Origin: Anaerolineales bacterium
GTDB taxonomy: Bacteria; Chloroflexota; Anaerolineae; Anaerolineales; Villigracilaceae
DNA length: 64,000 nucleotides
Reading direction: 5' to 3'
Assembly (NCBI GenBank): GCA_016927315.1
Contig: JAFGMV010000049.1
Span: forward strand, 1 to 64,000
Position 1 is the first letter of the stretch; the number at the start of each line of letters is the position of its first letter. The notes under the pieces are model-generated. The model was given only the letters and a program-made list of their open reading frames with translations, was not told where the DNA came from and made no database searches. This document shows positions 1 through 8,802 of the stretch, piece after piece. The position numbers and the translations under genes were made by a program.

Positions 1-7
1 ATTTACT

Positions 8-25
8 AAAAGATGCGCATCTTTT
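8..25. terminator. 18-bp perfect palindrome, possible terminator
   Basis: AAAAGATGCGCATCTTTT is a perfect palindrome with A-rich and T-rich flanks, so it could act as a weak bidirectional terminator for a gene lying left of the window. A near copy of its left half (AAAAGATGCGTATCT) recurs around 9857-9871, so it may instead be part of a small repeated extragenic element. Function is not established. Confidence 0.3.
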
Positions 26-163
26 TGGTAAAAGGTACCGTGTGGTTTTTATTCAGCCGGGACTTCTTTTTGTTCACTCCGCCGGCATTTCTCGTTCCTT
101 ATCATTAATACAACTGTAACTAATTTGCAATTTGTGCTGTGATCAATAATGGGATTTTCGGGT

Positions 164-169
164 TATGAT
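164..169 (+). promoter_or_regulatory. -10 element TATGAT of receiver gene
   Basis: TATGAT sits inside a stretch (TTTTCGGGTTATGATAT) that is nearly repeated upstream of the histidine kinase (TTTTCGGTTATGATAT, around 1386-1400). No convincing -35 is visible. A start site near 176 would put the ATG at 165 inside the promoter and leave a leader of about 30 nt before the TTG at 207. Confidence 0.45.
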
Positions 170-206
170 ATTTATGCAGGTATTATTTTTAGAAAAGGAT
201 AACAGG

Positions 207-572
207 TTGCTTAACAAACCCCTGGCTTATATCATTGAAGATGATAGAGATGCGATCACCATTTTCCGGGATACGATGGAAATGGCGAATTACACTACAG
301 AAGTAGCTGATGACGGTGCGGTTGCTCAAAAGAGGCTGGCTGAAATTGTGCCTGCTTTGATACTTCTCGACCTGCATATGCCGAATGTGTCTGGAGATGA
401 ATTGCTGCAGCAGATTCGTGCAGATGATCGCCTGGCAAAGTCGCGTGTGGTCGTAATCACAGCGGATGGTCTGTTGGGTGAAAAACTGATGTATCAGGAT
501 GAGTTTGTACTGCTTAAACCTGTCAGTTTCCTGCAGCTGCGGGAACTGGCAGAGAAGTTTTATCCAGAGTAA
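207..572 (+). CDS. Stand-alone response regulator receiver protein
   Basis: A single CheY-like receiver domain of 121 residues with no output domain. The acidic pocket (E11, D12, D13), the phospho-acceptor D55 in LLDLHMP, the switch Thr in VVITADG and the Lys of LLKPVS are all present. It aligns without gaps in this part to the receiver at 2787, whose N-terminus (MSSKPLAYIVED) supports a TTG start here at 207 (MLNKPLAYIIED) after AGAAAAGG. An upstream in-frame ATG at 165 lies inside the likely -10 box and is disfavoured. Being so close to a paralogous kinase/receiver pair, it probably takes phosphate from the same kinase or is a duplicate of that receiver. The output partner is unknown. Confidence 0.8.
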   Translation: MLNKPLAYIIEDDRDAITIFRDTMEMANYTTEVADDGAVAQKRLAEIVPALILLDLHMPNVSGDELLQQIRADDRLAKSRVVVITADGLLGEKLMYQDEFVLLKPVSFLQLRELAEKFYPE

Positions 573-647
573 TCGGTGGGGTCGGGAAAAACGGTCATTT
601 GGTTTTTGCCGGGTCCGCGAAAAAACTCAATTAAGATAGAGGATAAG

Positions 648-1118
648 TTATTTCTTGGGATAGCGGGGACAATCCAACATTTCGCATTCAGCGCAGTGGC
701 GTTGGGAGTCTTTGGGGAGGATCCAAAACGCAACGATCAAGAATGCAAGCAGTAAAATAGCTGCAAGCCACGAAAAACCGCGCATGAATGATATCCATGC
801 AAATATTAAGGGAATAAACCAACCGACGCCCACAATTCCAGCTCCGATTGGAAATTGTTGTACGAATGTTTTACCGGGCGCCGGCTTGAAGTTTCCTCCT
901 GACAGCAGATGAAAGCCGGCCTTGCAAGTACCCAGTCCATAGTGGCCGCAATATGGGCAAACGATAGCCATATAGGCGATATTGGATGCCAGACTTAAGG
1001 CCAGATAGAGAATTGCAAGTGGGCAGCTAACGATTGCAACAAGAGCTGTTCCCAGGGCATACATGGTCAATTGCCAGGCGTTTTCACGCAAGAGTTTTGG
1101 AATTTCTTCGGTTGGCAT
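648..1118 (-). CDS. Conserved membrane protein with cysteine pairs
   Basis: A 156-residue protein with about four hydrophobic segments (roughly residues 18-35, 40-58, 90-112, 115-135). Two cytosolic or lumenal loops carry cysteines: CPYCGHYGLGTC around residues 54-65 and a C-terminal HCAECEMLDCP. The paired cysteines suggest a metal site or redox role, but I do not recognise the family by function. It is read opposite to its neighbours and stands alone. The start is preceded by AGAGAAG. Treated as a hypothetical integral membrane protein. Confidence 0.65.
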   Translation of the reverse strand: MPTEEIPKLLRENAWQLTMYALGTALVAIVSCPLAILYLALSLASNIAYMAIVCPYCGHYGLGTCKAGFHLLSGGNFKPAPGKTFVQQFPIGAGIVGVGWFIPLIFAWISFMRGFSWLAAILLLAFLIVAFWILPKDSQRHCAECEMLDCPRYPKK

Positions 1119-1393
1119 GTTTCTTCTCTGGATGAAATCTTAGCATGGTTTACTTTTAATGACCAGTAAAAACTCAGGAGTTCATAAATAACCTGAGCGG
1201 CTGCCAGACAGTTTTGTGTTGTGTTTTTTCCCCCAGAAGCATCTCCTGTGTTGTTTTCCCGAGAGCCTTCAGTTGTTGGAATGCGCTCTTTCAGGATGGC
1301 GCCCTGTTGTTCTTCAATGGAGCAGCTTGAGTAAAATTTGAAACAAGCAAAGAATTGGGGGAAACCCAGTAATCATGAAATCATTTTTTCGGT
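1119..1393. other. Gene-free stretch
   Basis: About 275 bases between divergent genes. No ORF with plausible coding character, no strong hairpin and no recognisable gene remnant were seen, apart from the promoter-like sequence at its right end. Confidence 0.5.
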
Positions 1394-1399
1394 TATGAT
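1394..1399 (+). promoter_or_regulatory. -10 element TATGAT of histidine kinase operon
   Basis: TATGAT in TTTTCGGTTATGATAT, matching the sequence in front of the first receiver gene. A start site near 1406 leaves a short leader containing the AGGAG ribosome site (1411-1415) for the ATG at 1422. Confidence 0.45.
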
Positions 1400-1421
1400 A
1401 TAGTTATTGCAGGAGATCAAT

Positions 1422-2786
1422 ATGTGGGAACGTTTTCGAAAATGGTTATCTTCACCTGTATTCCCTGACGAAGAAAAAACTCGCGTTGCCAGGCTGCTTA
1501 ATACCATTCTGTTAATTGTCCTGATCCTGGTCACAGGCTTTACTGTGTTTGCCCTGGTTGTAACTCCCAATCTGGAACGAGTTGTAGTTGAGTTGTTTAT
1601 CCTTGTGGTTGCTGTTGGAATGTTATTCCTGATGCGACGCGGATATGTGAAACTGACGGGATTTATTTTAACGACTGTTATTTGGATCGCGGTATCTTAT
1701 GGGACTTACCTGGCGGGAGGCTTCCGTGGCTCGAACATGGCTTCTTACCTGGGAATCGTCTTTATTGCCGGGTTGTTATTGGGACCGTGGTCGGCTTTTT
1801 TATTCGGCTTGCTTTCGATTGGATTTACCGGCTGGTTATTATACGTCGAGGTCCAACACCTGCTGCCGCCGCCCGCAGATTATGTGACGCTTACTACTTT
1901 TTGGTGGGAGTTCTCCATGGTAGTGCTCGGGGTGATTGGTCTGCTGACCTTGACTATGAACAGTCTGTCGGGCGCACTGAGACGGGCTCATAATAACGAA
2001 CAGGAACTAATCGAGACTATTAACGAGATCCGCAAGATGGCCCGGGAACTGCAGGAAGCCAATGAATTCAAAACCCACTTGATTGCCAGGGTTAGTCACG
2101 AACTGCGTACTCCTCTCAGCGCGATCGTTGGGTTGACAGAGTTGCTTCATTTTGGCGGTGAACAACCCCTGACAAGAGAACAGAGGGCGATAACAGAACG
2201 CATTTTATCGAACTCTGAGTACCTTGAAACTACTTTTGCTGAATTGCTTGAGCAGTCCCAAATTGAACTCGGGAAGCTCGAAATCTCTAAAGTTAAATTC
2301 TCTCCAGCAGATGTTCTTGAGAAAGCCGTCGGCCTTTCCGTGGACCGCGCCAGAGCGAAGGGACTTTCTCTCCATACCAATATAACCTCCGCATTACCCG
2401 TCAGGTTGATCGGGGATCCAAGAAGGATCGGTCAGGTGATCGATAACCTGGTGGAAAATGCAATCAAGTTCACAGAAGAAGGATCGATCCTGGTCACGAT
2501 GGACCGCCTGGATGATACTTCCTGGGTTATTACCTGCTCGGATACCGGCATCGGTATTCCTTTAGACCAGCTGGCCCTGGTATTTGACCCATTCAGGCAG
2601 GTTGATGAAAGCTATACCAGGGAATACGGAGGGGTTGGGCTGGGTCTTTCAATTGTGAAACAATTGGTACATGCAATGAACGGGAAAGTGGATGTAAACA
2701 GTGAGCTTGGGAAAGGGAGTGTTTTCATTGTTACATTGCCTTTGATGGTTCCTGAAGCGCAGACGCGAACGGAGGAAACGAAATAA
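1422..2786 (+). CDS. Membrane sensor histidine kinase
   Basis: A 454-residue kinase. The N-terminal third has about six hydrophobic segments (to roughly residue 185) with no large extracellular loop, followed by a short coiled linker. The dimerisation/phosphotransfer domain carries the H-box ARVSHELRTPLSA with H226, then an HATPase domain with N-box DNLVENAIKF, G1 DTGIGIP and G2 GVGLGLSIVKQL. It should autophosphorylate and pass phosphate to a receiver. The ATG at 1422 follows AGGAGATCAAT. The receiver gene 2787 starts directly after the stop codon, so they form a pair. The signal sensed is unknown; the membrane block resembles multi-helix MASE-type sensors. Confidence 0.9.
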   Translation: MWERFRKWLSSPVFPDEEKTRVARLLNTILLIVLILVTGFTVFALVVTPNLERVVVELFILVVAVGMLFLMRRGYVKLTGFILTTVIWIAVSYGTYLAGGFRGSNMASYLGIVFIAGLLLGPWSAFLFGLLSIGFTGWLLYVEVQHLLPPPADYVTLTTFWWEFSMVVLGVIGLLTLTMNSLSGALRRAHNNEQELIETINEIRKMARELQEANEFKTHLIARVSHELRTPLSAIVGLTELLHFGGEQPLTREQRAITERILSNSEYLETTFAELLEQSQIELGKLEISKVKFSPADVLEKAVGLSVDRARAKGLSLHTNITSALPVRLIGDPRRIGQVIDNLVENAIKFTEEGSILVTMDRLDDTSWVITCSDTGIGIPLDQLALVFDPFRQVDESYTREYGGVGLGLSIVKQLVHAMNGKVDVNSELGKGSVFIVTLPLMVPEAQTRTEETK

Positions 2787-3158
2787 ATGAGCAGCAAACC
2801 ATTGGCATATATTGTTGAAGACTATGAAGATATGGTAGTGGTGTTCAGCAAGGCAATGGAACGGGCCGGGTACGAAATAGAGGCGGCCAGGGATGGCGCT
2901 GTTGCCCAGCAGCGGCTGAAAGAAATCGTTCCGGATGTTGTCGTTTTGGACCTGCATCTGCCGGGCGTTTCAGGCGATGTACTCTTGAAGGAAATCCGGG
3001 CAGATGTGCGTATGAAGAATACCCGCGTGCTGCTGACAACCGCCGATGCAGCCAAGGCAGATAGTTTGCGTGACCTTGCCGACCTGGTGCTGTTGAAACC
3101 GGTCAGCTTTGTCCAGCTGCAGCAGCTGGCTGAAAAATACTTCCCTAAGGATAAATAG
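2787..3158 (+). CDS. Response regulator receiver protein, partner of kinase
   Basis: A 123-residue receiver domain without DNA-binding or enzymatic output. It has E11 and D12 in the acidic pocket, the acceptor D55 in VVLDLHLPG, and the conserved Lys in LLKPVS. It begins at the base after the kinase stop codon, so the two are co-translated and most likely cognate. It is a close paralogue of the receiver at 207. Single-domain receivers usually act by protein-protein contact or as phosphate shuttles; the downstream target is not visible here. Confidence 0.88.
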   Translation: MSSKPLAYIVEDYEDMVVVFSKAMERAGYEIEAARDGAVAQQRLKEIVPDVVVLDLHLPGVSGDVLLKEIRADVRMKNTRVLLTTADAAKADSLRDLADLVLLKPVSFVQLQQLAEKYFPKDK

Positions 3159-3328
3159 GTTTCCTCCTTCCCAGAGTTCGTCTTTCGCAATGATGACGAA
3201 TACCGGTATCGAATGAAGGGAAAGGTCAATACCACAGCTGCAAGCTTATTCCGCCTGGGTTTTTATAAAGTTGCTTGTTGCAAAGATACGATTTGTATGT
3301 TGCATGAATTGACGTGACCGTTTGGGGG

Positions 3329-3374
3329 AAAATAAAACGAGAGAAGAGTCATTTTTTTCTGGCAGCTTCTCTCG
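3329..3374 (-). terminator. Intrinsic terminator of MFS-plsC operon
   Basis: On the minus strand a 9-bp stem CGAGAGAAG/CTTCTCTCG with a 19-nt loop (3338-3374) is followed by TTTTATTTT. It lies about 40 bases after the stop codon of the acyltransferase gene. Confidence 0.65.
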
Positions 3375-3416
3375 AAATTAGGGTGGTCTGAAAGCTTACT
3401 GATCGATTGCTGAATG

Positions 3417-4178
3417 TTATCTTACCAGACCAGTCACTTCCCCTTCGGTCTTATCGGCCCAGGGATAAACCTCAGTGCCTTTTGCCGCTGCACGAATAGC
3501 CGGATTGTCAGAATAGTGACCGCGTTCTTCCGGCGGCAGTAACTCAGCTATTCTGCGCATAATTTCATGCCCGATTTCATCCAGCTGCCGGCGCTTTTCA
3601 CGGCCTCGTCCACTAGCCTGAAAAGGCCCAAAAATCTTGCCAATGTTGATAGTGATCCTTGCGCGCTTCCCTTTCTTCAGCGAGGGGAACACATTCACAA
3701 GACCGCTCAAGCCGACCGGTAACATGGGTGCGTTGGTCATAGTGGTCAGGTAGGCGGTTCCTGGCCTGGCTGGGCGTAAGACCTGGGCCCAGTTGCCTCC
3801 TTCCGGGAAGATGCCCAGGACGCCATTTTGATTCAAGATGGCAACCCCGGCTTTAAGTGCTTCAGTCGAACCGGTGCCTCGGTAAAGATGCAGGAAGCCC
3901 CACAGCATGGGAAACAGCCTGGACCATTTGGGCGCATGAGGAGGTTGTGAACCACCGACAAATTCAATCGGCCAGCGCGCAAGCCTTACGAATGCAACCG
4001 GATCAAGGAAACTGAAGTGATTCCCGACTACCAGCAGCGGACCCTGTTTGGGGATATTTTCCTGACCGTTGATCTCAACTTCTGCCACGACATTCAATGC
4101 TGGGATCGAAACTTTACTGAGCAGGTATCGCAAAACCTTGCGACGTGGATATCGGAAACGACAGGTCTTGTTGGACAT
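3417..4178 (-). CDS. 1-acyl-glycerol-3-phosphate acyltransferase family protein
   Basis: A 253-residue PlsC-family acyltransferase. It has the catalytic NHxxxxD box (NHFSFLD, H54 and D59) and the substrate-binding FPEGG motif near residue 123. The family transfers acyl groups to lysophosphatidic acid or related acceptors at the inner membrane face during phospholipid synthesis. The start codon lies one base after the stop of the upstream MFS gene, so both are in one operon ending at the terminator near 3340. The exact acyl acceptor cannot be told from the sequence. Confidence 0.85.
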   Translation of the reverse strand: MSNKTCRFRYPRRKVLRYLLSKVSIPALNVVAEVEINGQENIPKQGPLLVVGNHFSFLDPVAFVRLARWPIEFVGGSQPPHAPKWSRLFPMLWGFLHLYRGTGSTEALKAGVAILNQNGVLGIFPEGGNWAQVLRPARPGTAYLTTMTNAPMLPVGLSGLVNVFPSLKKGKRARITINIGKIFGPFQASGRGREKRRQLDEIGHEIMRRIAELLPPEERGHYSDNPAIRAAAKGTEVYPWADKTEGEVTGLVR

Positions 4179-4179
4179 A

Positions 4180-5535
4180 TTAATCTGTGGCTGGTACGTA
4201 CTGCTGGGCCATCAGGCGGGCGCGCTTTTCATTTACTGTCAGGAGCAGCACTGTGCCAATGACGAGGAAAATGGCGATCGAGACGATCCCGGCGCGTTGG
4301 CCAAGTTGTTCGGCAAGGGATATCCCATATCCCAGCTTCTGAAACCAGCCTGCCGCTCCAGCCGCAAGCAGTCCATAGATGGTTGGGCCAATAAAGGAAG
4401 AAGTACGACCGGCGACAGAGAAAAAGCCGTAGAATTCAGCACTCTGTCCACTGGGCGCAAATAGACCGGCCAATGTCCGGCTGATCGATTGAACACCGGT
4501 CAGGGCGAAACCGGCCAGTCCGGCAATGACAAAGAAGCTGACAATATCCTGGCAGAAAACCATCCAGATAACGACCAGGGTCATCATACCAAGCGACACA
4601 TACAGGGACGGTTTGAAGCCGATCCGGTCGCCGAGCATCCCAAATAAATATGCGCCAGCGACGCTGGTAACCTGGACCATGATCATCATCAGGATTAGTT
4701 GGGTTTGGTTCATTCCGAACAGAACCGCACCAATAATGGCTGCGAAATCCAGCGCCATGATGATCCCATCGTTATAGATCAGGAATGCAACGATAAACTT
4801 AATAAACTCGCGAAACTGCCTGACAGCCTTAAAGGTTCTTTGCAGGCGCTTGAAGCCGATGGACAGGTATGTTTCACCTTTGGGCAGACTCTGTGGTTTG
4901 GCCTTTTCTCTGATCCACAGAAAGGCCGGGATACTGGACAGGGCAAAGAATATTGCCGTGAATACCATTGAACTGCGTACAACCAACGAACCCTTTATTG
5001 AAATCAGGTCCGGCAAAAACAGGATCGCGGGAAGGATCAGCAGCAGGCACAAAATACCACCTAAAGAACCGATTGCCCAACCATTTCCGGAAACCCGGCC
5101 GAGGTCTTTTGGCGTGGTGATCTCTGGCAAGAGGGAATTATAAAATACCTGCCCTCCCCGATAACCGATCTCTGCCATGACAAAGAACAGGACGCCTATC
5201 AATACGGTGCCCTGTTCTACAAAAAAAAGTAATGCTGTGGATGTCCAGCAGAGAAGCGAAAACCCCAGCAGGAAGCGCTTCTTGGATGCTGAAAAGTCCG
5301 CGATCGCGCCAAGCACCGGGGCGATGACTGCGACCACCAGCATGGCGATGCCCACGGCGATACCCCATAAACGGGTACCCTCTTTCCCGCCGACAACCGT
5401 TCCTTGAAAGTAAGCGGAATATACTGCCAGCAGCACTACTGCCGCATAGGCAGAGTTGCCGAAATCATACAGGTACCATGCCCAGTGTTCACGGTTCCTT
5501 TTGCCTTGCGACCTTACCTGCACTTCAGTTGCCAT
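4180..5535 (-). CDS. MFS transporter, UMF1 (Atg22-like) family
   Basis: A 451-residue polytopic protein with about twelve hydrophobic segments. The N-terminal WAWYLYDFGNSAYAAVVLLA is characteristic of the UMF1/Atg22-like branch of the major facilitator superfamily. Members export or import small solutes such as amino acids; the substrate here is unknown. It is followed after one base by the PlsC-family acyltransferase gene, an arrangement that suggests joint transcription but not necessarily a joint function. Confidence 0.85.
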   Translation of the reverse strand: MATEVQVRSQGKRNREHWAWYLYDFGNSAYAAVVLLAVYSAYFQGTVVGGKEGTRLWGIAVGIAMLVVAVIAPVLGAIADFSASKKRFLLGFSLLCWTSTALLFFVEQGTVLIGVLFFVMAEIGYRGGQVFYNSLLPEITTPKDLGRVSGNGWAIGSLGGILCLLLILPAILFLPDLISIKGSLVVRSSMVFTAIFFALSSIPAFLWIREKAKPQSLPKGETYLSIGFKRLQRTFKAVRQFREFIKFIVAFLIYNDGIIMALDFAAIIGAVLFGMNQTQLILMMIMVQVTSVAGAYLFGMLGDRIGFKPSLYVSLGMMTLVVIWMVFCQDIVSFFVIAGLAGFALTGVQSISRTLAGLFAPSGQSAEFYGFFSVAGRTSSFIGPTIYGLLAAGAAGWFQKLGYGISLAEQLGQRAGIVSIAIFLVIGTVLLLTVNEKRARLMAQQYVPATD

Positions 5536-5629
5536 GTCTCACCTCGTCAATGGGTATTATTTTGTCTATTCTACCAACAGTTTGAAAAACTCAGTTCAGT
5601 ATTGATTGTATTAACAACTTAAATGGTTA

Positions 5630-6307
5630 TTGGTTCTGGAATACCTGTGTTATTATCTGGCAATCTTCATCGCTATGATATTTTTGCAATGGTATTGTGA
5701 TGAGAGAGGAGCCCTGCGAGGCCTGGTGGTTTATCTCAGGATTGAATTTCATGGTGAACTGGTTGGCGGTGTGAGTGAGGCCGCCTGGCTATTTGTCTCC
5801 GGCGATTTGAAATTGGATTACTTTCAGGTTGGCCTGCTGGTGACCATCCCCGGTGTTGTTTCAGGATTTGTTGAATCAATCACTGGAATCCTGGCTGATG
5901 TGTGGAGACGTCGGTTTCTGGCTGCGGCGGTCGGGTGTGACCTTGTCCTGGCGTTGGCGTTGATTGGCTTCAGCCGCTGTATGGACCGGGGCAGGATTGT
6001 TGGGAGATTTTCTGTTGATCCCTTATTTGGAACGGGTACGTGGGTTGGATTACCTGCGCTTCAGTGTGGTTTTGGAGTGGTTGGTTTTCCCTGCGTTTTA
6101 CTTGTTCATAGTTCCTGGGTGAAGTTGATTTTACTGGGACTGCTGGTTTTATTAACTGCGGGCTGGTATGCGATCCAGCAGGGGATTTTGTATGCCTCCA
6201 TGCCTGGAAAATCGGGCACAATGGTACCCTTGAACAAACGATCGGGCCTTTTCTGGCAGTTACTGCTTTTGAGAAACGGTCTGGCTGCCTGGGCAGCAGA
6301 AGCTTGA
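5630..6307 (+). pseudogene. Decayed MFS transporter gene
   Basis: The reading frame of about 225 codons resembles the first and central parts of an MFS permease (GELVGGVSEAAW, FQVGLLVTIPGVVSGF, GILADVWRRR, then GWYAIQQGILYASMPGKSG) but only half the usual length of about 390 residues is present. The middle (around 5980-6100) no longer looks like membrane helices in register, and the C-terminal six-helix half is missing before hemW begins. No good ribosome site precedes it. Best read as a remnant with deletions and frameshifts rather than a working gene. Confidence 0.65.
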
Positions 6308-6310
6308 AGC

Positions 6311-7498
6311 ATGGATCAACCGCATTCGGTTTACCTGCACATCCCGTTCTGTAAGCATCGTTGTGCATATTGTGATTTCAACACATTTGCCGGCATGGAG
6401 AAGTATATTCCGGAATACCTGCAGGCCCTAACCAGGGAAATAGAGATCGCTTCGTTGCTCTGCCCTGAACGGTATCCGGTCCATTCGATTTTCTTTGGCG
6501 GCGGCACACCCTCTCTCCTCCCGGCACTTTCCCTCCGGTCACTGCTTGAAAAACTGTACTTGGTTTTTGAAATCTCCGATAATGCAGAGATAAGTTTGGA
6601 AGCCAATCCCGGCACTGTCAGCAGGGCATCTCTTGGATCGCTTCGTAAAGCCGGTTTCAACCGGCTGAGTTTAGGGGTTCAGTCTGCAAACCCGGGTGAA
6701 CTGCGGCTGCTGGAACGGTCTCACAATTATTTTGATGTGATCCGGTCCGTAAATTGGGCCAGGCAGTCTGGCTTCGATAATCTCAGTCTGGATCTGATCT
6801 ACGGCCTGCCGGGGCAGACTCTGGAGAACTGGCAGGTATCGGTTCAGCGCTCGCTTGCGCTGGCTCCGGAACATTTATCGTTATACGCCCTGACGATCGA
6901 AAGCGGGACGCTTTTAGGGTGCTGGGCAGCCAAAGGTTACATCCCGATCCCGGACCCTGACTGCGCAGCAGAGATGTATGAGTGGGCGGCCGGGTTCCTT
7001 GAACAACGGGGATATGAACATTACGAGATATCAAATTGGGCCGTACCCGGTTTTCAATGCCGGCATAACCTGCAGTATTGGAGGAACCTGCCATATTTCG
7101 GGTTTGGGGCTGGGGCGCATGGCTGCGTTGGCGGTGTACGCACTGCCAACGAATCTGCGCTTACCCGATATATCCGGCTTATGAAACAGGGCGCAGCAGG
7201 AGATTATCCTGCCGCACCTGCGGTGGTTGAGCGGAGGTTGATCGACACAAAGACAGAAATGCAGGAGACCATGCTGACCGGGCTGCGCTTGACGGAGGAG
7301 GGGGTGTCTATGGAAAGGTTCCGGCGCCGTTTCGGGATCGAGATGCGGGAGGTCTTCGGCGAACAAATCGAGAAACTGACGGCGGTTGGGCTGCTGGAAT
7401 GGGTGAAAGATAGGACTCCCGATCATTCGGAAGTCCTCAGGTTAACCAGGCGTGGTCATTTACTCGGGAACCAGGTTTTTATCCACTTTGTTGAATAA
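6311..7498 (+). CDS. hemW: Radical SAM protein HemW
   Basis: A 395-residue radical SAM protein of the HemN/HemW family. The cluster motif is C14-x3-C18-x2-C21 followed by D-F (FCKHRCAYCDF), which is the HemW form and not the HemN form that has a further cysteine. FGGGTPSLL, GVQS, the heme-binding-associated HYEISNWA and a C-terminal HemN-type domain are present. HemW binds heme and is thought to deliver it to apo-proteins in the cytoplasm; such genes are often wrongly named coproporphyrinogen oxidase. The gene starts four bases after the MFS remnant and no clear operon partner is visible. Confidence 0.92.
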   Translation: MDQPHSVYLHIPFCKHRCAYCDFNTFAGMEKYIPEYLQALTREIEIASLLCPERYPVHSIFFGGGTPSLLPALSLRSLLEKLYLVFEISDNAEISLEANPGTVSRASLGSLRKAGFNRLSLGVQSANPGELRLLERSHNYFDVIRSVNWARQSGFDNLSLDLIYGLPGQTLENWQVSVQRSLALAPEHLSLYALTIESGTLLGCWAAKGYIPIPDPDCAAEMYEWAAGFLEQRGYEHYEISNWAVPGFQCRHNLQYWRNLPYFGFGAGAHGCVGGVRTANESALTRYIRLMKQGAAGDYPAAPAVVERRLIDTKTEMQETMLTGLRLTEEGVSMERFRRRFGIEMREVFGEQIEKLTAVGLLEWVKDRTPDHSEVLRLTRRGHLLGNQVFIHFVE

Positions 7499-7505
7499 AA
7501 AGCGG

Positions 7506-8612
7506 TTACCAGGGTCCGATTATTTCGCAGGTGCAGGTATCCTGGTGCCAGATTTTATCTACCCCGCTGCAGCTGGCCGGGCGGGGACAAAGGGTTGGGG
7601 CCGGTTGACTGGGCTCGCCGGGGCCGGGTGCGGGCATCTCGGGTCCCGGACAGATCAAAGGTTCATCGTAGGTTGGATTGAAATTGTACGGCGAACGGCA
7701 GGTATTGTCGAATGCAAATAACTGCTTTGGGGGGTAGAATTCATTTCCTTTGACGGCTGAACCTGCTTCTTCTTCGGTGAAGTGATCGTTGTAGTTGTAC
7801 TTCCCGGGATCTTTCACGCCTGCATCTGCCAGCACGTTCCATAAGAAAGATGAATCTCCATCAAACAGTGAGGCTTTCAGCGCGAATTGAATTATGTTCG
7901 GGTTCCCCGGGTCTATTCTCACCCAGGCCAGGTCGGGATCATCACCGAGACCATTTTCAAAGATCAGCGTCTCATATCCATTCCCACTAGAAGGGGCATC
8001 CGAGTTTCCGGTCGACGGGCCGCCGGTGTCGCTGTTCTGATCTGAGAAGATCTTGATCGGATCGGTAGACCATTCGGTACTGTACGGTTGGCTAGCCCAG
8101 ATGAGATAATTCCCGTGACCGTCCAATTCCAGGTCGATCTCGACGCCATAATGGATCTCTGCATCGGGATTGTTTGGGTTGCTGCCGATCAGTTCGATAA
8201 AAATATAGTAATACTCTGCCTTGGAGATCAGGTAAAAATACAGGATATCGATGTCGGGCAGGTAGGTCATATCGTTCTGTGTGAACGGGCGTTCAAAGCG
8301 GTTCAACTTATACGATTCGCCATAAGGCGCCCGTTTTTCGGACGCGGTAGATTGTGACTCAACATCATAGTTGATTGCGCCAGATACTTTGGCGTCCTCT
8401 GGCATGGAAACATGGACGATGGCCGCAGTTGGGGGTGTTTCATCAATGGCGATGGCTGGTTGTGCTGCCGGCGGCAGTGTTTCTGGGGCGACGGTAATGG
8501 AGTTGACCTGGGCAGGTGGGGCAGGACGAACGCTTGGGAAGTTACAGGCCAGAGCTGTAGCGACCAGCACCCCGATAATCGAAAACAAACGTAAGGGTAT
8601 ATATTTGTTCAT
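7506..8612 (-). CDS. Secreted lipoprotein of unknown function
   Basis: A 368-residue protein with a lipoprotein signal: a short basic start, a hydrophobic stretch and the lipobox ATALAC with Cys at about residue 23. A low-complexity Pro/Ala segment follows, then a beta-rich region with a LDGHGNYLIWA-type stretch that may bind calcium, and a C-terminal tail with six cysteines in CPRP, CSG and CTCE contexts. It should be anchored on the outer face of the cytoplasmic membrane. The start ATG is preceded by GGGAGAG. It converges on hemW with a gap of seven bases. No enzymatic motif was recognised. Confidence 0.8.
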   Translation of the reverse strand: MNKYIPLRLFSIIGVLVATALACNFPSVRPAPPAQVNSITVAPETLPPAAQPAIAIDETPPTAAIVHVSMPEDAKVSGAINYDVESQSTASEKRAPYGESYKLNRFERPFTQNDMTYLPDIDILYFYLISKAEYYYIFIELIGSNPNNPDAEIHYGVEIDLELDGHGNYLIWASQPYSTEWSTDPIKIFSDQNSDTGGPSTGNSDAPSSGNGYETLIFENGLGDDPDLAWVRIDPGNPNIIQFALKASLFDGDSSFLWNVLADAGVKDPGKYNYNDHFTEEEAGSAVKGNEFYPPKQLFAFDNTCRSPYNFNPTYDEPLICPGPEMPAPGPGEPSQPAPTLCPRPASCSGVDKIWHQDTCTCEIIGPW

Positions 8613-8802
8613 GGTTCTCTCCCAATCTAGTTTATTCTAATTTTATTATTGTAGATTTCGGGGTGAAATTCAAGGGAATTGGTACTACGGTAAGCGGTGT
8701 ACGCTGGTACTAGAAACCCGGGAACCCAATGCCTGGCAGGGCAGGTATCGGAGATCCCGGGTCGTTCTCTGCCGGTAGGGCTGTCATAATTTTTGGGAGG
8801 GG

